Shown: positions 8,091 through 19,264 of the stretch, one piece after another | How the letters are laid out: each line of letters begins with the position of its first letter | Position numbering within the stretch: position 1 is the stretch's first letter | NCBI GenBank assembly: GCA_019448385.1 | Contig: JAGTXO010000004.1 | Coordinates: forward strand, 310,001 to 374,000 | Length of the DNA stretch: 64,000 bases | Source: Diacronema lutheri | Lineage: Eukaryota; Haptophyta; Pavlovophyceae; Pavlovales; Pavlovaceae | Direction: 5' to 3' | Notes under the pieces: generated by a model | Seen by the model: the letters and a program-made list of their open reading frames with translations, nothing else | Database searches by the model: none | What the model was told of the DNA's origin: nothing | Program-made: the position numbers and the translations under genes

Positions 8091-8744
8091 CTACGTCGGT
8101 TGCCTCTCCATTCTCTCACCCGCGGGCTCCTGGCGCCGGCGCTGAAAGAAGCCCTGAAGCATCGCCGCGCACTCGTCCGCGAGCACACCGCCGCGCACGC
8201 TCATCACCGCGTGGTACGGGTGGCGGCTGTCGGAGCGCATCGAGCCGCTGATCGCGCCGAGCCGCTCGCTCGGCGCACCGTAGACGAGCCTGCCAATGCG
8301 GAAGGCTCGCAGGGCAGCCGTGCACATCGGGCACGGCTCGAGCGTGCAATAGAGGGTACAGTCCATGAGCCGCCAGCTCTGTCGCGCCGCGGCCGCTCGA
8401 CGCATGCAGAGAATCTCGGCGTGCGCCGTCGCATCGTGTGACGCCTCCACGCAGTTGCCGGCGGCGGCGAGGACGGTGCTTGTCGCCATGTCGACAAGCA
8501 CAGCGCCCACGGGCACCTCGTCTGCGTCGTACGCGAAGCGTGCGTGCGCGAGCGCCGTGCGCATAAAGTCCTCGTCCGTGACCGCGCCCACGCCAGCCGC
8601 GTCTGCGCCCGACGCGAGCGCACGCGGCGCAAAAAGCCGCGGGCTCCAGGCTACTCTGCTGAGGCGCGCGCTCGGCGCGGCGCGTGCAAGCATTGTCGTC
8701 GCAAGGAGGTAGCGCCCCAGCCTCGCCGCCGCGCGCTGCCGCAT
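8091..8744 (-). CDS. tadA: tRNA-specific adenosine-34 deaminase (TadA/ADAT2-type)
   Basis: 217 codons from the ATG at 8744. The deaminase core carries the zinc and proton-shuttle motif HAEI (in ATAHAEILCMRRA) and the second motif PCPMC (in TLEPCPMCTAALRAF). The context FMRTALAHARFAYDADEVPVGAV is typical of TadA, which converts A34 to inosine in the tRNA anticodon. About 70 N-terminal residues rich in Arg, Ala and Ser with no acidic residues look like an organelle transit peptide, so a plastid or mitochondrial form is likely. An in-frame Met at 8927 exists, but it would overlap the divergent UTP7 start at 8858, so 8744 is preferred. Confidence 0.9.
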   Translation of the reverse strand: MRQRAAARLGRYLLATTMLARAAPSARLSRVAWSPRLFAPRALASGADAAGVGAVTDEDFMRTALAHARFAYDADEVPVGAVLVDMATSTVLAAAGNCVEASHDATAHAEILCMRRAAAARQSWRLMDCTLYCTLEPCPMCTAALRAFRIGRLVYGAPSERLGAISGSMRSDSRHPYHAVMSVRGGVLADECAAMLQGFFQRRRQEPAGERMERQPT

Positions 8745-8857
8745 CCCGCCGCGCGAGCGGCACGACTTGGAGACCTCTCGGGCCCCTGCCCTACGGCCTG
8801 GCAACCCTGGGCCTTCCTCTCGGGCCCCTTCCGGCCTTCCTTTTGCGTTGCGGCACG

Positions 8858-10560
8858 ATGCCGGAGGACGACGTGCACGGACGTGAGGCGCGCGCCCAGT
8901 CGCCAAAGAAGGTGGGCAAGCGGCCAAAGCCGTCGGAGGGCTATGCGCGTGGGCCCGGGATCACGCGGCGCGAGCTCAAGTCGGTCACCGACCTGAAGCT
9001 CAAGGGCAAGCTCCGCGCTTCGGAGCGGAAGGTGCGCGCGGCCGTCGAAGCCGCCGAGCGCACCGAGCTTCTCCTCACGACCGACGCGGGCTACCTCGAG
9101 GCAGAGGGGCCGCTCGAGCGGACCTACCACTTTCGGCAGGACCAGATTGCCGCCGCCGTTGACGAGCAGAGCGCGCGCAAAGCCTTCCACCTCACGCTCG
9201 ACAAGCTCGGCCCGTACAGGCACGCGTACAGCCGCGACGGTCAGCACGTGCTGCTCGGCGGCCGCAAGGGCCACCTTGCGCTCGTCGAGTGGCAGCGCTC
9301 CAAGATTTTGGCGGAGGTGCAGCTGGGCGAGACGGTGCGCGACGTCTGCTTCCTCCACCAGCACGCCATGTTTGCCGTCGCGCAGAAGAAGGACCTGTGC
9401 ATTTACGACTCATCCGGCATCGAGCTCCACTGCCTGCGCACGCACCGGCCGTGCGTGCACCGCCTGGCCTTTTTGCCGTACCACTACCTCCTCGTCACGG
9501 TGGGCGAAACGGGCCACCTGCGCTACGTCGACGTCTCCACCGGCACGCAGGTCGCCGAGCACGCCACGAAGCTCGGCCCCTGCTCCGTCCTCGCTCTCAA
9601 CCCGGCGAACGGGATCGCACACCTCGGGCACGGCTCCGGTGTCGTCACGCTTTGGTCGCCCAACCTGCCCACGCCGCACGTGCGCATGCTCTGCCACACG
9701 GCGCCGCTGAGCGGCTGTGCCGTCGACCTCGCCGGCCGGTACATGACAACCGCCGGCCTCGATGGGCGCGTCAAGGTGTGGGACCTGCGCACCTTCAAGG
9801 AGGTCCACTCCTACCATTCGGTGCGTCCAGCGCACTCTCTTGCGCTCTCCGCGTCGGGCGTGCTCGCCGTCGGGCACGGGCCGCACGTCGAGCTGTGGCG
9901 CGACGCGCTCGCCACCAAGCAGCCCGCGCCGTACATGTCGCACTTGCTGCCCGCGTCCACCGTCGCGACGGTCTCGTTCTGCCCGCACGAGGACATCCTC
10001 GGCGTCGGGCACGCGAGCGGCTTTGCTTCGCTCCTCGTACCCGGCGCGGGTGAGGCGGCCTTCGACGCGTTCGAGGCCAATCCGTACGCTACGAAGAAGC
10101 AGAGGTGCACGCCGCGCCGATGCTGCCGCGTCGCGCCGTGCCGCGCCGCACCGCCCGGCCTTTTCATCCGTGCCACGGCACCCGCACGTCACCGCCCCGC
10201 GTCCGCAGGCGCGAGGCAGAGGTCGCCTCGCTGCTCGACAAGCTCCCGCCCGACACGATCGCGCTCGACGCGTCAGTTGTCGGCACGGTCGAGCGCGCGC
10301 CCGCCGAGCGGCAGGCGGAGGCGAAGGCGGGAAAGGCGGCAGCGGAGGCGGAGCGGCTCGCGCAGCGCAAGGAGCGCAAAAAGTCGCGCGGCCGCTCAAA
10401 GTCGGCGAAAAAGCTCGCGCGCAAGAGCGCAAACGTCAACGACGAGCGGCGCGAGAAGACGCGCGCGGCGATGGCGAAGCGCGCGCAGGAGCGCGAGCGC
10501 GCCAAGCGCGGCGAGCAGCCGATCGACGCGCTCGACCGCTTCGCGCAGCCAGTCGGCTGA
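8858..10560 (+). CDS. UTP7: UTP7/WDR46 (BING4) small-subunit processome WD-repeat protein
   Basis: Two exons, 8858-10104 and 10209-10560, joined by a GTGCAC...GCAG intron of 104 bp (phase 2), giving 532 codons. The join restores the characteristic stretch NPYATKKQRREAEV. An N-terminal basic region with EGPLERTYHFRQDQI is followed by WD repeats (HVLLGGRKGHLALVEW, GLDGRVKVWDLR) and the BING4 C-terminal region (VSFCPHEDILGVGHASGF, LLDKLPPDTIALD), then a Lys/Arg-rich tail. UTP7 acts in the nucleolus in U3 snoRNP-dependent 18S rRNA processing. It is head-to-head with tadA (113 bp) and convergent with CC2D2A (46 bp). Confidence 0.92.
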
Positions 10561-10606
10561 GGACAAGGGGAGCAGCACCTCTTTTTCGCCTACAGTCACC
10601 CGATCA

Positions 10607-11978
10607 TCAGCGCAGGCTGGTGAGCGCCGCCACGTAGACCCATACGGAGTAGATCGAGTTGGGATATGCGACCACGTGCACGGTGAGCGCAAACTTGAGC
10701 TCCTTGCCGCTGCTGTTGTGAATGTCCGTCGCGTCAACCGCCTCGATCACCTGCTTGATGTCAGTCCACGTCACGTTGAGTGGGAAGCCGACGACAGCGT
10801 AGGACTGCAGCGTCTGCGCGAGCTCGGCGCGCAGCTCGTCCGGCTTGCTCGTCACGCCTTCGCGCGCGTCCACCTCGAGGCGCACGAGGATCGTCTTGAG
10901 GATCCGCCGCATGTTGTTGTTCCAGTCCGTCGGGCGAGAACCCCTGCGCGCGCAGAACAACGCGCGGACGGGTGGGCGGCGCGTGGGTGGGCACGGGTTC
11001 GCGGCGGGCGGGGTGGCGGAGGGCGCGGTCGCCGCGAGCTGGACCGCGGCTTGAGCGCACGGCGCACCTTCGCTCCTCAATGTGCAGGCGGATGGCACGC
11101 TCAACCTCCCGCTCAAGGTCGTTCTTGTCCTCCTCGGCCGCGCGCGTGTAGTGCGGTGTCGAGAGCTGTACCGAGCGCGTCCACCGCGAGACCTGATCTG
11201 CGTCCGCGCTGCCGTCAATGAAGAGCCGGCGCCACGCGAGCGAATCGGCCAAGTTCCAACTCATCTTTGAGGGCACGTCGGCGGGCTGCACGTTGGCCCA
11301 CACGTTCGACGCGTTGAAGACCATGCCCACGGCGCTCAGCGGGCAGCGCGAGTCGACGAGCGGGTAGCTCGTGCCGCGCACCGCGTGGAAGAGCGTGCCC
11401 TCAGCCGCGCCCGTCTCACGCATAAGCACGAAGAAGGCGCGCTCCTCGAGCGCGCTCCGCCCGACGACGACGTATGCCTCATCGCCGCGGTGCAGCAGGT
11501 AGTTGCACAACAGCAGTGCGTGCTCCTCGCCGTCCCCTGGCGCGCGGCGCGCAGACCGGCGCGCGCGCGCGCACGCGCTGAGCGACGACGGCGCGCGCGC
11601 GACGGCGCGACGGCGGGCAAGCGCGGCGCGCACGGCGCGCACCGGCGCCCATGCTGAGGAATTCATCAGTCGTTGTCCAAACGTCGGCTTTGGCCTCAAC
11701 GGATGTGACCACGTCCTCGAGGAATGGGATGAGCCTCACGTACCGCATCAGTTCGCTCACGAGGCGCAGCTCGGCTGGCGGCGCTTGCGGGTGAACGTAG
11801 CTGCGCGCAGGGCAGGGAGGAAGGGGGGAGGCAGGGTGGAGGGGGAAGGCAGGGAGGAGGGGGAAAGGGGCTGGATGAGCAAAGGCGGGCAGCGAGGGTT
11901 GAGGCGTGTGCCGCCCGCGCGCCCGCGCGCACGGCCCGCGGCGCTCCGCCCGACGCCGCCTCGTTGCCACCGCCATAT

Positions 11979-12009
<31 letters not shown>

Positions 12010-15000
12010 CCAGCCCCAGGCCCAGCCCCAGGCCGCCATCGTTCTGCTCCGCACCGGCAAACGAGCGTTGACTCGCCGCGCGACGAGAGCGCGAAGAGTT
12101 GCAGCGGACGCGCGCCGCTCGCAAAGGGGGCGAGCGCGCGAATCGCGCCAATGAATGTGCGCGCGATGGCGAGCAGAGGCGCGTCGTCCAGGTCGGGAAC
12201 CTCGGCGACTTCGCGCGTCGGAGGTGGCAGCACCGGGTCTATGGTCACAAAGAGGGTCACCACCGCGCGCGCCGCGGCCGCCGCCGGCGCGGCGGCGGCC
12301 GCGGCGGCGCCGATCGCGAGTGCACGGCGCGCGGCGCGCGCAGGCGTGCGCAGCCCCTGGCCGCGCGCAGGCTGTTCGGCCTCGTCCGCGTCGCCCGGCA
12401 GCCGGTGCCCGAGCAGCATCGGCGGGACATCGATCTCAAAAGTGCCCTCAACGCGCCCTTCGCTCAAGATCGTCGAGAGAGGGATAGCCAGCGTGCCCAG
12501 GTAGTAACGGCGCGCATCGACGCGCATGCCGGGTGGCTCGCGCAGCGCCTGCGAGCGCCTGATCGTCGCGATCGCCGCCTCCCCCGCGTCGGTCGCCTCG
12601 CCCTCACCGTCCGGCCTGCCACCCGGCGCGAGCAGCCGTGCGCTCGCGCCCGCGCGCTCGGCACCCGCGCGCGAGCCCGCGGCGGCGGCGACGGCGCCAC
12701 TGCCGCCGTCCGCGCCGGTGCCGTGCGTGCGGACCGCCTCGTCGAAGAGCGCGCAGTAGAGCGTCAGCGAAGTGCTCGCCAGCTCGCGCGCCTCGAGCTG
12801 CGCGCTCGTGATCGGCAACGCAAGCTCGAGCGCCTCATTCCACTGCGGCGAGGTGCCCGCCTTGCTCGTCGTGCGCACCGTCCGCCCGCCAAGGGAACAG
12901 AGCCAGTATGGGCGCAGCTCGTCCGACACGCCGAGCGCGGCACGCGTGCTGCGCGCGCGCACTGGCAGGCCGCCCGCGCGCTTGATGCCGATGATCAGAG
13001 AGCGGTCGGTCGTTTCATAGTCCGGCACGCGCGGCTTGCGCGACGGCCGAAGCGGCCTTCGCGGCTGGAAGAGCGCCACGAGGCCGCCGACGTTGCACGC
13101 GCACACAGGCGCCGTCGTACGGTCCGCCGGCTCGAGCACGACCTCGCGCACGGCGCGCGGCGGCCGGCCGCGGCCGGCGCGCGCCGCGCGCGCGCGCTCG
13201 ACGCGTTTGAGGAAGGTTGCCACTTTCCGATAGCCCGAAAAGGCCACAAAATCGTCGGAACCGTCCGCACGCGGCGCGGTGCCCTCGTCGTCGTCCGCGC
13301 CCGCGCGCGCGGGCGCGACAAGCGCGGCCATCTCCGCGGGGACGAGACCGTCGCGCGCGGGGACGGGCGCGCCAAAGAGCGCCGGGCGCATTGAGCGCAG
13401 CCGCAGGAGCGCCGCGCGCAGCGCACCCGCCGGCTGCTGCCTGTCGGGCCCGGGCGCGTCGGCGGCGCGCGCCCACGCCGCGTCGTCCTCGAGCCGCGTC
13501 GCTCGGAACGCGCGGCTCGCGCCGAGTTTTGATCCGGTCGTGCGCAGCGTGCGGATGAGGCGCGCGTCGCGCGGATCGTTCGGGTCGAGTGCCGTCGCTG
13601 AGAGCCAGTTGAAGACGTGCGCGGCGTTGAGCAGCCCGCCGGCGGTGATCGACGCGGCGCCGGCTCGTCCGCTCGCGCAGCTCGCGCCGCGCGGCTGCGC
13701 GCCCGCCGCGGACGCGCGCGACGCGCCGTCGGCGCGCGCGCCCGGCCGGAGCGGCAGCGCACCGACCGCCTCCCACGCCACCGACGCCTCCACGTAACCG
13801 CTCACGCACCCAACCGCCGCGCTTGCGACCTCGATCGTGCCGCCATCGCCGCCACTGCCGGGCGCGCGCGCGCTCGGCGCGTCGGCGAGCAGCGGCGCGC
13901 TTGCCGATGAACGCCGGCGCGCGGCGCGCGCGTCCGCTCCGCCGCCGCCGTCGGCGGCACGCGGCGGCGGCGGGGCCGCCGACGGCGGCGGCGGGTCGGT
14001 TGGTATGTCCGCCTGCGCGCGCACAAAGGTGGTGTGTGCACAGAAGGCGTACGGCTCCGTCTCGGACGCGTAGCCCGCCGCGGCGTCGGCGGGCGCGGCG
14101 AGCGGCACCTCGCCCACAACTGCCGGCCGCAGGGCGAACGCCTTCTGCTCCGTGAGCTGCAACACCACCGACTGCGCGGGGTGCGCGAGCTCAACAACGA
14201 GCACGTCGCCAAAGTGCACGCGCAGCTCTGCTGCGTGGAGCGGGCGTGGCGCGAGGGTACCTGCAACGTGACCGTTGACACGCAGCGTGCCGCCGATCGC
14301 AACGGCCGCGAGCAGCCTCTGCCTCTGCCGCTCCTCCTTGCTCAGCTGCTCGACGGGCGTGAGCACCGCGTCCGAGTGACTGAGGCGAAGTGACAGAGCC
14401 GCTTCGCCCACGGGCCGCAAGCAGAAGGCCTGCCGCGCGCTGACCGCGCTCGCGACGGCGCGCTCGTCAAAAGCGGCCACTTCCATCGCGTCGGCGCGCA
14501 CGCTCGCAACGCCGTCGCCATCGGCGCGGCCGTCACGCGCGCGTGCGGCAACGACGAGCGACGCGCGCAGGGCATGCGCGCGCCGGTGCGCGAGCAGCTC
14601 GAGCTCAGCGGCCTCGGCGCGCGCGGCCTCGTCGTCACGCGCGTTGGCCGGCGTCTGGCGCACGCGCAACATGACCGACGTCGTCGTGCAGTCCGCACGT
14701 GCGCGCGTCGCCTTGAGCGCGGCCCACTCGACGAGCGCGCGGCGCGCGAGGACACGCGCCTCGTACTCCGCCTCGTCGCGCGAGGCGAGCGCCTGCAACA
14801 GCTCGGCGTAGAGCGCGCTCAGCTGCTGCACGCGAGCCGCGCGGCGCGACGCGTCGTCGATGTCGGCGAGCGCCGCGCCCTCCGGCACGCCAGCCGCCGG
14901 CTCGGCCGCGCCACGCCGGCGCGCGCTCGGCGGCGCGTCTCGTGCCGCGTCGCCTAACTGCGCCTCGGCTGCTTCGCATTCGTCGCGCAGCACGCCGATG

Positions 15001-16628
15001 CGCGCCCCGAGCTTGGCCGCGTCGCGCTGCGCGACGTGCGTGAACCACGTCTGGTACGCCGCATGCACGCGCGCCGCAGCGAGCATCTCCGCCGAGAAGA
15101 GCCGATGGTCTGAGAGGTGGAGGCCACGAACATGCACGACGAGCTCGATCGCGCCGTGGCGCGCTCGGCCGCCGTCGGGAGCGTCGAGCGCACCGACGCG
15201 CGGCGGCTGCACGCGCGTGAGGCGCGCGGCGGCGTCGGGCGTCGATGCTGCCGCCCAGTCCACAAAGAAGGGCCGGCCGGCGCCCGGCCGCAACGGGTCT
15301 GGCTGGATGGGCGGCAGCGGCAGCGCGGGGCGCGCGAGCACAGGCGCGCTCAGGAGCGACGTGCACGTGGCCGCGCTGCCCGGCGCGGGCTCGCGCGCCT
15401 CGTCGTATGCGCCCTCGTCTGCGCTCTCCTCGCCGCCGCGCTCGCGCGCGTCGGCCGGCGCGCCGCGCGCGCCCCGTGCGCCGCGCTTGCCGGCGGCGAG
15501 CGGCGCCTGGCGGTCAGCTGCGCCAGACCCTGCGCCGGCCGCGCGCGCGCCCGCGGAGAGGCGCGCGAGGAGGAGAGAGATTTGCTGCTCGGAGATGAGC
15601 GGCGGCTGCTCGACGAAGAACCCCTCGTCTGCCATCCCCGTCGAGCCCGCGACGAGCGTCGCGCGCTGCTCGCGCGCCGCCGAGCGCGCGAGCGCGGCTG
15701 CGTCCAGTGGCGTCGCGCCGGGCGCCAGAACTGACGCTCGACGCTCGGAGAGCGCGCCGGCGGTGAGGAGCTGGCGCCAGTTGGTGTAGAGCTCGCGCTC
15801 CGCCTCATCCTGCGCGCGCGCGTCCGTCTGCACCACGCGCCCCGGCTCCGTCGACTCGGCGCTCAGAAGTCGACGTGGTTGCTCGCCGTCGCCGGCGGCT
15901 GCCGGCGCGCCCGCGTCCGATCCGTCCGAGCGGCCACGACGGAGGCGGGCGAAGAGGGACGCGCGCCGGCCGTCCGGCGGCGCGGCACCGCCCTCGCCCT
16001 CGCCCGCCGCCGCCGCCGCCGCCGCCGTCGACCGCGTGCGCGAGAAGATGCTCCGCCGCGCGCCGCGCGCGCCGCGTCGGCCGGCGGCGGGCGATAGCGC
16101 CGCATCCGAGCGTGTCTCCATCCCGTCCGCGCCCTCGGGCAGCGCGTCGGGCGGCGGCGGGCGGGCGCGGCGACGGCGCGACGACGCCGCGCGCGAAGGC
16201 GAGTCCTCGTCTGCGCCGTCGTCGTGCGGCTCCTCCGGCGCGCGCGAGATCGCGACGTCCGTCTCGGCGGTCGGCGCGCGCCGGCGGCGGCTCGCGCGCC
16301 CGCCGCCGCCAGGCGCGTCAGAGAGCTCGCCCGCCGTGTCGCTGGCCTCGTCGGCAGCCACAGCCGACGGAATAGCGCGCTGCTGCCGACGCGACGCGCG
16401 CCCGCCGCCAACCGGCGCTGCCTGCTCGACAGCCTGCGCGGCGCGCGCGCGCGGCGGCACGTCGCGGGCCGAAGCTCATCATTGGCATCGCTCGCGCGCG
16501 GCGCGCGGCGCCACCGCGAGCGCCGCGCAACGCGCGCGCGAATCACGCACCGTCACTCCCGCCGTCTCCGCCACCTCCACCGACTCTGCGCTCTGCTCGC
16601 CTCTGCGCCGGGCCCGCCGCTCGGCCAT
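10607..16628 (-). CDS. CC2D2A: CC2D2A-like ciliary transition-zone protein
   Basis: Five exons on the minus strand: 16551-16628, 12055-16433, 11643-11800, 11068-11536 and 10607-10943, with introns of 117, 254, 106 and 124 bp, all GT-AG with GTGCG donors, giving 1806 codons in frame. Family marks: a C2 domain ([26 protein letters not shown]) near residues 1165-1370; [14 protein letters not shown] and [13 protein letters not shown] spanning exons 2-3; the transglutaminase-like domain with [16 protein letters not shown] across the exon 3-4 join; and the C-terminal [16 protein letters not shown] and [12 protein letters not shown]2D2A belongs to the MKS complex at the base of cilia and flagella. 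The N-terminal half is Ala/Arg-rich and low in complexity. The first exon (26 codons) rests on matching phase and splice sites only. Confidence 0.88.
11979..12006. repeat. Homopolymer run of 28 C in a CC2D2A intron
   Basis: Uninterrupted C28 on the plus strand (G28 in the transcript), inside intron 2 of CC2D2A (11801-12054). This is the same apparent length as the G28 run at 5749. Confidence 0.9.
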
Positions 16629-16739
16629 CGAGCCCCAACGGCAAGCAGCCGAGGCAGACCCGCCGGTTTTGGTTTGCTTGCGGAAGGGAGGCTCGAACTT
16701 TTTGAGGGCGTCCGTCACGCGCGCGGACACGGACGAGCC

Positions 16740-18571
16740 ATGTCGATCTTCGACGAGCAGATGCGCATCCTCCTCAAGGGCTCAGGTGTGGCGCCATCGG
16801 AGGCGCGCGCGCGCGCGCGCGCGAACGCGCCCACCATGCGTGCATGGTCGAACGCTCATCAACTACGACGACACGTCTCTGACGGAGAACACGCGCTGCT
16901 CGTACCCGCTCGCGTTCATCCCAAACGCGAAGGACCCCGCCATCACACGCCACCCGACGAACGTGATCTTGCTCACGTGCGACGCGACCGGCGTGAATCT
17001 CCGGTTGTGCACACCGCATTGACCAAGAGTCGCACGCACGGCAGAACGAGCAAGACGTGTGCTGCACCTCCATCGCATATGTCCACGATGGTGCCCGCGT
17101 GATGCCCGCGTGAAGCACATGTTGGACGCGCCGCCGCCAGCGCGCTCGCGCTTCGACGCAGATTTGCCTATGCCGTCTCCGCCGCGGCGGGACGTGGCGC
17201 GCGAGGTCTCGGCGTGCGCGTCGGCGCTCTCGGTCCAGCTGGCCACCGCGTTGGCTGAGAATGTCAACGTCAAGTCGGTACACCGCAAGCTGTCGTCCTT
17301 CTCGCGGATGCTCATCACGATCACGTTCGCCGAGGACGCATGGCGCATGGTCAGCGACTACGCAGTCCAGGTGCGCACGATGGACGAGCTTGTCGAACAC
17401 GGCACCAATCTCGTGCCCGCGCCTCTCACGCGCGCGATGCCTGCCGTCTCGGCGGCGCTTCAGATCTACGGCGTCGCGGCTGTCGTCACCGAGCGACAGC
17501 CCACGCGCGGCGCGGCGGTACTCCTTTGCTGGTGCGTTCTGCACCCGTTTGTCTACGGGCAGGGAAGCAACATCCTCTTCCTCGCTGAGACCGTCACCGT
17601 CACTGGAGGGCTGCTCATCCTGCTCGCACACTGGCGGCAGGGCCAGCAGCGCGAGGTCGCGCGCGCGAGCAACGGCGCCGACCACCGCACCGCCGAGCTC
17701 GGCGACGACACGCTCACGAGCGTGCTCCACCTTGCGGGCCGCGTGTGCGTGAGCTGCTACTTTGTCGTCTACGGCCTGCTCAAGCTGCAGAGCACGTTGA
17801 GCGGCACTCGAACCGTCCTCTCCTTGCCCGTCGGCCTCGTGCATGGCTGTCTGATGGTTGTCCTGTGCTACATGTCGCTCCTCCTCATCGTCGGCTCCAA
17901 GTCGAGGTGTGGGCCCCGCGCGCGGCGCGCTTCCCGCCCCCCCCCCTCCCCCCCAGCGCCCGCCACCCCCTTTCATCCGCGCCCCTCGTTGCGCGCGCCC
18001 ATTTGTGCCGCCTGCCGCCACGCTCCTTCCACTCGGCGCAGGCGGGTCGCGCTGCTCCTCAGCGCGATCATGTTCGCGTACGCGCACGTCGCGCGCCACC
18101 GCCCTCTCCGCGCATCGCCGTGCCGTGCTCTCACCCCGCGCGCTCCGGGCGCCGCCTGGCAGTACAAATCTCTATTGGCATCCATTTTGGATGCGACTAG
18201 GCGACGGTGCAAGCAGCGAGCTCGCGCACAGCCAGCGCCACCTCAACATCGTGCTCAATGGCGTCGGCGGCGAGCAGGCTGGCCAGGGAGGGGCGGCTGC
18301 GCGAGCGGCGAGCGCCTTTGACCAGCGGGGCAAGCCGCTCCCACTCGCGCTGCGCGGGCTTGCGGCGCTCGGCCAAGCCGCAAAGCCGCGGCTCGCGATG
18401 CAGATCTCTGTTTTCGACCATGAGCGATACTTCTTCTTCCAGAGGCTCTCCACAGTTGGCGCGCTGCTGCTTCTCGCCGTGCACGGGCCCGGCCGCGTGT
18501 CGGTCGACTCGGAGGCGTCCGGCACGGTGTCGCTCTCAAAGCTCATGCACGTCGTCAAAGGCAACGACTGA
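16740..18571 (+). CDS. SURF4: SURF4-like ER cargo receptor
   Basis: Four exons: 16740-16785, 17162-17906, 18042-18077 and 18163-18571 (introns 376, 135 and 85 bp; donors GTGTGG, GTGTGG, GTACGC), 411 codons in frame. Family marks are [37 protein letters not shown], the joined [14 protein letters not shown] across the last intron, and the ending [24 protein letters not shown], matching the SURF4 C-terminus. Several hydrophobic segments are visible. SURF4/Erv29 proteins load soluble cargo into COPII vesicles. The protein is longer than the usual ~270 residues because of a polar insert near the last exon. The first exon (15 codons) is supported by phase and splice sites; without it translation could start at 17119. 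Head-to-head with CC2D2A (111 bp). Confidence 0.82.
16858..16995 (+). pseudogene. PEPCK (ATP-type) fragment inside a SURF4 intron
   Basis: 46 in-frame codons read [18 protein letters not shown], then [21 protein letters not shown]. This matches the conserved core of ATP-dependent phosphoenolpyruvate carboxykinase (TENTR.SYP, FIPNA, HPKNVI.LTCDAFGV). The next expected residues (LPP and the remaining nucleotide site) are absent, and a stop follows after about nine codons. Only this short piece is recognisable, so it is a relic, not an enzyme. Confidence 0.75.
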
Positions 18572-18720
18572 CCCGTGCACACGTTGGGCCGAGCCTTTGC
18601 CACCCTGACCAGTGGTGAGAGACGGCAGACACAACGACAACGTCAGCAGTGGACTGGGCCGGGACGAGGGGTGGCGGACTGGGTGCCGGCGCACGTCCCG
18701 GCCTGCGGCGCGCGCGTCCA

Positions 18721-19173
18721 TCAGCTGCGCTCGCCAGCCCCCCGCGCGACCTTAATGACGGGTTCAAACGCCGCCTCCTCGGCAGCAAGCTCGTCAAACT
18801 CGGCTAGTTCGGCGCGCATCTCTGCCTCGAAGGCCTCCTGGTTGACCTGCGCGTCTGACGTCAAGTCGCCGATCAGGTTGAGGCCATCGCGGCCCTTCCG
18901 CGCGCTGCCCGCGTCGGCGCGTTTGGCGACGACCGGGCCGCGCGTCCGCTCGAGCTGCTGCTGCAGCTCCACGTCGATGTCAAACTCGTCGTCCACCTCT
19001 GGCAGGCGCTTGCTACCGTCGCCCTGAAAGTCGGTCTGGTCGATCGAGAATTTGAAGTCATCGCGCATCGTGCCGAAGGCGGCGGGCTGCGGCTTGAAGA
19101 CGGTACGGCGCAGGCACACGCCGAGCAGGGCCATCGCCAGCAAGCACCCGGCGATCGCCGCCACGGGCACCAT
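18721..19173 (-). CDS. Small single-pass membrane protein, unknown function
   Basis: 150 codons. One N-terminal membrane segment (AAIAGCLLAMALLGVCL, residues about 5-21) is followed by RRTV and then a mostly hydrophilic, acidic tail with FSIDQTDFQ, DDEFDIDVELQQQLERTR and a predicted helix rich in Glu and Ala (QVNQEAFEAEMRAELAEFDEL). I do not recognise a family. The frame is also open to an ATG at 19266 that overlaps the SECISBP2 start codon (a shared CATG); the Met at 19173, directly before the membrane segment, is more plausible. Convergent with SURF4 and head-to-head with SECISBP2 (91 bp). Confidence 0.6.
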   Translation of the reverse strand: MVPVAAIAGCLLAMALLGVCLRRTVFKPQPAAFGTMRDDFKFSIDQTDFQGDGSKRLPEVDDEFDIDVELQQQLERTRGPVVAKRADAGSARKGRDGLNLIGDLTSDAQVNQEAFEAEMRAELAEFDELAAEEAAFEPVIKVARGAGERS

Positions 19174-19264
19174 CCTGCGGCCAGCCGCGCACTCGCCCGA
19201 CGGCCCCCTTTCGCGAGGGGCCTGCCTCCGCTCGTCGGCGCTTTCAAGTGAGCAGCGGATTCTC

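Noticed and set aside
16460-16730. GTG-started upstream extensions for CC2D2A
   Set aside because: Eukaryotic translation rarely starts at GTG; an ATG at 16628 with a phase-matched intron explains the N-terminus better.
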